Notes under the pieces: generated by a model
Told to the model about the DNA's origin: nothing
What the model saw: only the letters and a program-made list of their open reading frames with translations
Database searches by the model: none
Assembly (NCBI GenBank): GCA_002496425.1
Contig: DAJS01000011.1
Location: forward strand, 15,425-33,214
Reading direction: 5' to 3'
Length of the DNA: 17,790 nt
Source: Acidilobaceae archaeon UBA162
GTDB lineage: Archaea; Thermoproteota; Thermoprotei_A; Sulfolobales; Acidilobaceae
Program-made: the position numbers and the translations under genes
Shown here: positions 13,399 through 17,790 of the stretch, piece after piece
How the letters are laid out: each line of letters starts with the position of its first letter
Position numbering within the stretch: the stretch's first letter is position 1

Positions 13399-14079
13399 CT
13401 TGAAGTCGTACCTCTGCCCTGGCTTCAGGATAACTACCTGCGTCGGCAGGCCGCGGGACATCACTATCCTCCTGAACTCCTCTGGGTCACCATAGAGAAC
13501 AGGGAAGGTGCCATAGTGCATGGGTATGGCAACCTTGGGCCTCAAGAGCTCAACAGCCTTGGCGGCCTCGTTATGGTCCATGGTGAAGTGGCCGCCTATG
13601 GGAAGCAGGGCTATGTCGGGCCTGTAGATCTCTCCTATCAGCTGCATCTCGCCAGTTATCCCGGTGTCGCCAGCATGATATATCCTGCCCTCATCGGATA
13701 TTATCACGACGCCTGTGGGAGCGCCGCGGCTGCTAGTGTGATTAGCTGGGACGAGTGCAACCTGCACCCCTCCGTCAAGTCTTATGGGTCCTCCCATGTT
13801 CCCGCCTATGACCCTGTTGGGGTCCTTTACCTGCTCGGCAACGTAGTTTGCCAGCTCGAATGTGGCCACTAGCCTAGTCCTGGGGTTTGCCTTCATTATC
13901 TCCAGGGAGTCACCTAGGTGATCTTCATGGTCGTGAGTCACAATTATGTAGTCAACATCCTTAACCTCAGCAGGCTTGACAGGCGAAAGAGGGTTAGTAA
14001 GCCATGGATCCACAAGTATTTTCTTTCCTGACACACCGACCTCAAAGGCCGAGTGCCCATAGTAGACCAGGTATCCCAT
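13393..14079 (-). CDS. UPF0173-type metal-dependent hydrolase (metallo-beta-lactamase fold)
   Basis: The 228-residue protein has a complete metallo-beta-lactamase fold core. It starts MGYLVYYGHSAFEV, followed by ILVDPWLTNP (typical of the UPF0173/YtkL-like group). The metal site is THDHEDHLGD (HxHxDH), with ANHTSS, HAGDTG (His and Asp ligands) and a late PMHYGTF histidine. Members of this group hydrolyse unknown substrates; related folds act on lactones, phosphodiesters or RNA, so substrate is not assignable. Length is close to the family's usual 225 or so. The ATG start at 14079 has no ribosome binding site, but TATA-like CTATAAC lies 33-39 nt upstream, consistent with a leaderless transcript. 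Two inverted repeats lie between that element and the start. Confidence 0.88.
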   Translation of the reverse strand: MGYLVYYGHSAFEVGVSGKKILVDPWLTNPLSPVKPAEVKDVDYIIVTHDHEDHLGDSLEIMKANPRTRLVATFELANYVAEQVKDPNRVIGGNMGGPIRLDGGVQVALVPANHTSSRGAPTGVVIISDEGRIYHAGDTGITGEMQLIGEIYRPDIALLPIGGHFTMDHNEAAKAVELLRPKVAIPMHYGTFPVLYGDPEEFRRIVMSRGLPTQVVILKPGQRYDFKF

Positions 14080-14118
14080 CGGGCTCGCCCGAGGCTAGGG
14101 AGACTAGCCCAGTTATAG
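14080..14118 (-). promoter_or_regulatory. UPF0173 promoter with two inverted repeats
   Basis: Minus-strand CTATAAC occupies 14118-14112. Between it and the ATG lie GGCTAG-GGAGA-CTAGCC (14093-14109; perfect 6-bp arms, 5-nt gap) and CGGGC-TC-GCCCG (14080-14091; 5-bp arms). The first sits between TATA and the predicted transcription start, where archaeal repressors often bind; the second could alternatively be an RNA hairpin. No regulator is identified. Confidence 0.4.
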
Positions 14119-14135
14119 GTGTAAGGTTTTAGCTG

Positions 14136-14146
14136 AGAATAAACGA
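14136..14146 (+). promoter_or_regulatory. Possible TATA box for the methionine aminopeptidase gene
   Basis: AGAATAAACGA is centred about 25 nt before the TTG at 14166, compatible with a leaderless or near-leaderless transcript. A second option is TTTTAG at 14127-14132. Confidence 0.35.
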
Positions 14147-14165
14147 TATCCTGAGTGGGTGGGCT

Positions 14166-15086
14166 TTGCTAAGCGATGATGAGATGGCAAAGATCCTTCA
14201 GGCTGGCAGGATAGGTGCTGAGGCCAGGGAGCTAGGGGCTTCTCTGGTGAGGCCCGGCGCCAGTGCCAGAGAGATATGCGAGGAGGTGGAGAATCTGATA
14301 ATTAAGAGAGGCGCGAGGCCGGCATTTCCTTGCAACTTCTCCGTCAACGAGGTGGCAGCCCACTACACGCCCGGCATAGACGATGACATAAGGGTGCCTG
14401 AGAAGGCTGTGGTCAAGGTGGATGTTGGGGCCTCGGTTGACGGCTATCTCTCAGACACGGCCGTCACCGTTGCTATTGGCTCTCCTGAGCTTGAGAGGCT
14501 GGCAAGCTCAGCCAGGGAGGCGCTGGAAGCAGCGGCTAGGATCATGACTTCTAACGTAAGGATCTATGACATAGGCAAGGCGATAGAGACTACCATAAAG
14601 TCCATGGGCTTTAGGCCTGTCAAGAACCTCACTGGTCACACAATAGCCAGGTATACGCTTCATGCTGGCGACTCAATACCTAACTACGCTGATAGGTCTA
14701 CGTTTTACAGGAGGCTTGGCCCCGGCACCATGGTGGCAGTGGAGCCCTTCAGCACCACTGGCAGGGGGCTTGTGATTGATGGTCCTAAGGCCTATATCTA
14801 CTCAGCAACTGGCAGGATGCCGAGGGGCTTGTCTGAGGAGGCTCTTGAGCTTTACAAGTTCATAGTTCAGCACTACAGCACGCTGCCCTTTGCTCTCAGG
14901 TGGCTCCAGGCTGAGTGGGGCCGCCAGGGCCTTGAGAGGGCCGTGGCTGAGCTTATAAGAGCTAAGGCACTTTATAAGTACCCCATCCTCATAGAGGCCT
15001 CGGGGTCGCCCGTGGCCCAGTTTGAGCACACGTTCCTAATACTTAAGGATCGTACAGTGATAACCACGCTCAAGGCAGGCCCATAG
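14166..15086 (+). CDS. map: Methionine aminopeptidase, type II (archaeal)
   Basis: Removes N-terminal methionine from nascent proteins when the second residue is small. The 306-residue pita-bread-fold protein has all expected ligands: His66 (HYTPG), Asp86 (KVDVGA) and Asp97 (LSDTA), His158 (LTGHTIARY), Glu193 (VEPFST) and Glu287 (FEHTFLI). Their spacing closely follows the known archaeal enzyme. The roughly 60-residue helical insertion between the last two ligands (about 218-275) marks type II. The TTG start at 14166 (LSDDEMAKI) follows GGTG at 14158-14161. The gene is divergent from the UPF0173 gene and followed by 55 nt containing a palindromic promoter element for the next gene. Confidence 0.95.
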   Translation: MLSDDEMAKILQAGRIGAEARELGASLVRPGASAREICEEVENLIIKRGARPAFPCNFSVNEVAAHYTPGIDDDIRVPEKAVVKVDVGASVDGYLSDTAVTVAIGSPELERLASSAREALEAAARIMTSNVRIYDIGKAIETTIKSMGFRPVKNLTGHTIARYTLHAGDSIPNYADRSTFYRRLGPGTMVAVEPFSTTGRGLVIDGPKAYIYSATGRMPRGLSEEALELYKFIVQHYSTLPFALRWLQAEWGRQGLERAVAELIRAKALYKYPILIEASGSPVAQFEHTFLILKDRTVITTLKAGP

Positions 15087-15105
15087 AATATATGCCTTTA
15101 AAGGC
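15087..15105 (+). promoter_or_regulatory. TATA region with perfect palindrome before the DUF1512 gene
   Basis: AATATATGCC runs into the perfect 12-nt palindrome GCCTTTAAAGGC (15094-15105), whose centre TTTAAA can serve as a TATA box about 42 nt before the ATG at 15142. A symmetric TATA region can bind a dimeric regulator, or may simply be chance in a short AT-rich core. Confidence 0.4.
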
Positions 15106-15141
15106 TTTAGCCCACGAATCTTAACTTGAGAGCGAACAGCT

Positions 15142-16254
15142 ATGGCTAGCAGCTCCCTGAGCACATGGATAGCAATAATTACTAATGTAGCCTGGATAGC
15201 GCTATTCCTGCTGTGGCTCACCGGCATTGGTAACTGGATTCAGGTGTACTGGTACAGAGCTGACATAAAGAACAAACTGGCAGCGCTTAAGGTTATGAGT
15301 GATGAAGCCAGGAGGACGACCCTGGACTTCATGAATAAAAATAATGCTAAGAACTCGTCAGAGATAGTTAACAGGCTTCTGGAGTTCTTTACAATAGAGC
15401 CTGTGTCATTGGAGCCTACTGATATCATCTCAAGGCTCAGGCACCTGGTCAACCTCAGGGATTTGAAGTTCAAGGACTTGGTGGCAGAGGCCATGCCTGA
15501 CTCTGACGAGGTCTCAAAGAGCCTCGCCTCAACGGCAGTTGAGATAGCCTCGGCTCTCAACTTCATATATAAGTTAGTAAGGCATTATCTGCTCTATGCT
15601 GAGAAAACCAAGAACTGGTATCTGATACTTCAGCTTGAGATAATAATGCCGCAAATACTCCAAATAGCTCAGGCCTACAGGAGAGCCCTTGACGATTTCC
15701 TCCTCAAGGTTCCAGTAGGCGACGGGGCAGGCCCCATGGTTGCCTACAGGCTAGCGGGCCCCAGTGCTAAGTGGAGGGAGGTCGTTGAGGACACTGTGGT
15801 CACTGAGGTCGAGTTAGAGGGTAGGGACCTGATAATAGTCAAGGCCAAAGGACCAGGTTCAACGGTGGGTAGGCCCGGCGAGGCGGCGGAGAAGGTGATA
15901 AGGGAGGCTATGGCTCAGGGCAAGAGAGTCTCGCTGATGGTAACTGTTGACGCAGCGCTGAAGTTCGAGGGTGAGAACACGGGCGACGTAGCCGAAGGTG
16001 TCGGTGCCGCTATTGGTGATCCTGGTCCTGAGAAGATAAGGTTTGAGAGGGTCGCCGCTCAGTACAACATACCGCTCAGGGCGGTGATAGTCAAGATGGG
16101 CCTGGAAGAGGCCATAATAGCCCTTAACCGGGACATCTACAATGGTGTGGAGAAAGCCGTCGAGAGAGTCAAGCAGATAATAAGGACAGAGAGCAGGCCA
16201 GGCGACACTGTGGTAGTTATAGGCGTGGGTAACACAGCTGGGGTGGGACAGTGA
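15142..16254 (+). CDS. DUF1512 family membrane-anchored protein
   Basis: The 370-residue protein resembles the archaeal DUF1512 family, whose function is unknown. It has one N-terminal membrane segment (about 8-29, IAIITNVAWIALFLLWLTGIG), then a helical cytoplasmic region (40-195). A C-terminal alpha/beta domain includes GPMVAYRLAGP (196-206), the glycine-rich AKGPGSTVGRPGEAAEKVI (235-253) and VVVIGVGNTAGVGQ at the end. The GPGSTVGRPGEA stretch could be a ligand- or nucleotide-binding loop, but that is inference. The ATG start has no ribosome binding site but lies downstream of a TATA element. Its stop overlaps the start of the next gene by 4 nt, so the two membrane proteins are probably made together and may form a complex. 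Confidence 0.8.
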   Translation: MASSSLSTWIAIITNVAWIALFLLWLTGIGNWIQVYWYRADIKNKLAALKVMSDEARRTTLDFMNKNNAKNSSEIVNRLLEFFTIEPVSLEPTDIISRLRHLVNLRDLKFKDLVAEAMPDSDEVSKSLASTAVEIASALNFIYKLVRHYLLYAEKTKNWYLILQLEIIMPQILQIAQAYRRALDDFLLKVPVGDGAGPMVAYRLAGPSAKWREVVEDTVVTEVELEGRDLIIVKAKGPGSTVGRPGEAAEKVIREAMAQGKRVSLMVTVDAALKFEGENTGDVAEGVGAAIGDPGPEKIRFERVAAQYNIPLRAVIVKMGLEEAIIALNRDIYNGVEKAVERVKQIIRTESRPGDTVVVIGVGNTAGVGQ

Positions 16255-16544
16255 GCTTCTCTTATCAGAGTTACATGCTTATATTACTGTTCTTGCTGCT
16301 GGTCGTGACCACAGCCATGACAATAAAGCAGATGAACGAGCTCAAGAAGCTCCAGATGCGCCGGAGGCCCAAGGTAGTCACAGTAATAGAGGAGTGCGGG
16401 GGCAAGGCAGTCACAAGAGACTTCAAGGAGGGGGATTACGTGGGCCTTGTGCTCGGGCAGTGTCAGGAGGGCGGTGTGAGGAGGATAATAGGGATCTACG
16501 CGCTCCCTGAGGAGAAGAAGAGCAAGGCCTCCTCACCCATTTAA
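16251..16544 (+). CDS. Small single-pass membrane protein coupled to DUF1512
   Basis: This 97-residue protein has one strong N-terminal membrane segment (about 8-25, YMLILLFLLLVVTTAMTI) and a basic stretch (KKLQMRRRPKVV) that should sit in the cytoplasm. A compact beta-rich domain follows (VVTVIEECGGKAVTRDF, then DYVGLVLGQC and RRIIGIYALPEE) with two cysteines. I do not know a named family. The GTG start overlaps the DUF1512 stop by 4 nt (GTGA), and GGTG lies 5 nt upstream, which supports translational coupling. The shared topology of the pair suggests they work at the same membrane site. Confidence 0.72.
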   Translation: MSFSYQSYMLILLFLLLVVTTAMTIKQMNELKKLQMRRRPKVVTVIEECGGKAVTRDFKEGDYVGLVLGQCQEGGVRRIIGIYALPEEKKSKASSPI

Positions 16545-16604
16545 CCTTAGTATTAGTAGTAGAACCTCCTGGGACTCAGGTTGCGCGACGTCCTGTCTTG
16601 GCAG

Positions 16605-16844
16605 ATGTGCGACATCTGTCACAGGAGGCTAGTGACTACCACGTGCCGCGTTGATGGTACTGTCCTCAGGCTCTGCCCCTATTGCGCGGCCTCCCTGAGT
16701 CAGTTGCTTCACTGCGGGGCGCAACAGAGCCCTATGGCTAGGTCCAGGAGGGCTGTGGGGATCAACGAGGGCCTGATAGGGTCCCTCCGCGAGGAGGCCG
16801 AGAGCTCCCACAGCTACAGGCGCCGCTCGAGAAAGGCCAGTTAG
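16605..16844 (+). CDS. Small CxxC zinc-binding protein
   Basis: From ATG 16605 the product has 79 residues. It starts directly with a zinc knuckle: CDIC (Cys2, Cys5) and CPYC (Cys24, Cys27) flank a short beta region (VTTTCRVDGTVLRL), which is a plausible single-zinc ribbon. The rest is polar and ends in a very basic tail (SYRRRSRKAS). The N-terminus resembles the zinc ribbon that begins archaeal MBF1-like proteins, but the helix-turn-helix expected afterwards is absent. It may therefore be a truncated relative or an unrelated small zinc protein. TTG 16581 would add eight residues. The gene ends just before the thermosome promoter, with 36 nt or so separating it from the DUF1512 pair. Confidence 0.6.
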   Translation: MCDICHRRLVTTTCRVDGTVLRLCPYCAASLSQLLHCGAQQSPMARSRRAVGINEGLIGSLREEAESSHSYRRRSRKAS

Positions 16845-16857
16845 TTCGAGAGTAAAG

Positions 16858-16911
16858 CTTTTATAGAAGAGGGGCAAGGAAGAGCTTATGGTTTGGGCAG
16901 GTGAAGCCTGA
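16858..16911 (+). promoter_or_regulatory. Thermosome promoter, ribosome binding site and possible 7-codon leader ORF
   Basis: CTTTTATAG (16858-16866) is a good TATA box predicting transcription start near 16888. GGTGA at 16900-16904 lies 6 nt before the thermosome ATG. An ATG at 16888, at the predicted transcript start, opens a frame of seven codons (MVWAGEA) whose TGA (16909-16911) overlaps the thermosome ATG by one base. Whether the mini-ORF is translated cannot be seen. Confidence 0.5.
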
Positions 16912-17790
16912 TGGCTGCAGGAGGGGGCTCTATACCTGTGCTGATACTTAAGGAGGGTACCCAGCGTACTACAGGGCGTGAAGCTCTCAGGAATAACATA
17001 CTGGCCGCCAGGGTTCTAGCTGAGATGCTGAAGACAAGCCTAGGACCTCGTGGCCTGGACAAGATGCTCATAGACTCATTCGGCGACGTGACGGTCACTA
17101 ACGACGGCGCTACTATAGTTAAGGAGATGGAGGTCCAGCATCCAGCCGCCAAGCTTCTCGTGGAGATAGCCAAGGCTCAAGATGCAGAGGTGGGCGACGG
17201 CACCACCAGCGTGGTTGTCCTGGCCGGGGCCCTGCTGGAGAAGGCCGAGGCACTGCTTGACCAGAACATTCACCCGTCGATAATAATAGAGGGCTACACT
17301 AAGGCCATGAACAAGGCCCTTGAGATACTGGGCCAGATAGCCGAGCCCATAGACGTGAGCAAGGACGAGAGCCTGAGTAAGATAGCAGTAACTACCATAG
17401 GCAGCAAGTACTCAGGCCAGGGGCCTGAGCGCGACAAGCTCGTGGATCTTGCTGTTAACGCTATAAGGATAGTTGCTGAGCCTAAGCCTGAGGGCGGCTA
17501 CAATGTCGATCTTGATAACGTGAAGATAGAGAAGAAGAAGGGCGAGAGCCTTGCTGACTCGATGCTTGTCAGGGGCATAGTGCTCGACAAGGAAGTAGTC
17601 CACCCTGGCATGCCCAAGAGAGTTGAAAACGCCAAGATAGCTGTCCTAGACGCGCCGCTTGAGATACAGAAGCCCGACATAACCACGAAGATAAGGGTTA
17701 CAGACGTTGACCAGCTAGACAGCTTCCTTGAGGAGGAGACTAAGATACTGAGGGGTTATGTTGACCAGATAGCCGCTACCGGCGCCAACG
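16911..17790 (+). CDS. Thermosome subunit (group II chaperonin), cut by window end
   Basis: Archaeal group II chaperonins form double-ring complexes that fold proteins with ATP and often dominate the heat-stress proteome. The window holds the first 293 residues of a protein normally about 550 long, covering the N-terminal equatorial domain and most of the first intermediate and apical parts. Signatures seen are LGPRGLDKMLID (44-55), NDGATIVKEMEVQHPAAKLL (64-83), the nucleotide-binding GDGTTSVVVLAG (95-106) and the apical-side LVRGIVLDKEVVHPGMPK. No frame break is visible. The ATG at 16911 is supported by GGTGA with a 6-nt spacer and a TATA box at 16858. Which paralogue (alpha, beta or gamma) it is cannot be decided here. 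Confidence 0.95.
   Translation, partial: MAAGGGSIPVLILKEGTQRTTGREALRNNILAARVLAEMLKTSLGPRGLDKMLIDSFGDVTVTNDGATIVKEMEVQHPAAKLLVEIAKAQDAEVGDGTTSVVVLAGALLEKAEALLDQNIHPSIIIEGYTKAMNKALEILGQIAEPIDVSKDESLSKIAVTTIGSKYSGQGPERDKLVDLAVNAIRIVAEPKPEGGYNVDLDNVKIEKKKGESLADSMLVRGIVLDKEVVHPGMPKRVENAKIAVLDAPLEIQKPDITTKIRVTDVDQLDSFLEEETKILRGYVDQIAATGAN

Noticed and set aside
13315..13872. 185-residue open frame on the plus strand
   Set aside because: It lies opposite the UPF0173 hydrolase and the ABCE1 start; it is a compositional shadow with no recognisable domain.
1..17790. CRISPR array, tRNA or rRNA genes, toxin-antitoxin or defence island
   Set aside because: No spaced direct repeats, tRNA-like cloverleaf sequence, rRNA segments or recognisable defence proteins were found on reading both strands.

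Overview
The window is a gene-dense piece of a thermophilic crenarchaeal chromosome. Evidence for this is the archaeal information-processing gene set (TFS, ABCE1/Rli1, thermosome, archaeal GatCAB, DUF655-KsgA-HemK, type II methionine aminopeptidase), strong preference for AGG/AGA arginine and ATA isoleucine codons, many GTG and TTG starts, TATA-type promoters and very short spacers. The moderately high G+C would fit an Acidilobus-like member of the Acidilobales/Desulfurococcales, but that placement is only an inference.

Layout. Positions 1-112 hold what looks like the right end of an IS200/IS605-type (TnpB) element. A PhoU-like regulator with an AbrB-type N-terminus follows (178-1233), then a tight gatC-gatA-gatB cluster (about 1256-4464) for tRNA-dependent amidation. 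Next are transcript cleavage factor TFS (4555-4905) and a membrane-anchored family 2 glycosyltransferase (4980-6143). The latter meets, tail to tail, a small His-rich coiled-coil protein on the minus strand (6140-6517). A divergent promoter region then leads into the DUF655-ksgA-hemK operon (6643-8917), concerned with rRNA and release-factor methylation. A ribbon-helix-helix protein (9042-9296) meets two unrecognised minus-strand genes (9265-9666, 9680-9955). Across another divergent gap lie a 6-phospho-3-hexuloisomerase and a TrmJ/SpoU-type tRNA methyltransferase (10203-11565), convergent with ABCE1 (11553-13352) and a UPF0173 metallo-hydrolase (13393-14079) on the minus strand. The rest is on the plus strand: methionine aminopeptidase (14166-15086), a DUF1512 membrane protein with a small membrane partner (15142-16544), a small CxxC protein (16605-16844), and a thermosome subunit cut by the window end (16911 onward).

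Most of this is housekeeping. No CRISPR array, rRNA or tRNA gene, prophage or defence island was seen. The observations most worth checking concern translation starts and control regions. The ksgA frame carries its conserved LGQHFL motif upstream of any ATG/GTG/TTG, and the best start is an ATC placed after GGTGA with the same 6-nt spacing seen at three other genes here. gatC similarly has family-like coding sequence upstream of its only canonical start, with a possible leaderless start in another frame. The thermosome leader may contain a 7-codon leaderless mini-ORF that ends on the thermosome start codon. Inverted repeats lie at the promoters of the UPF0173 and DUF1512 genes. Three pairs of convergent genes overlap at their 3' ends.
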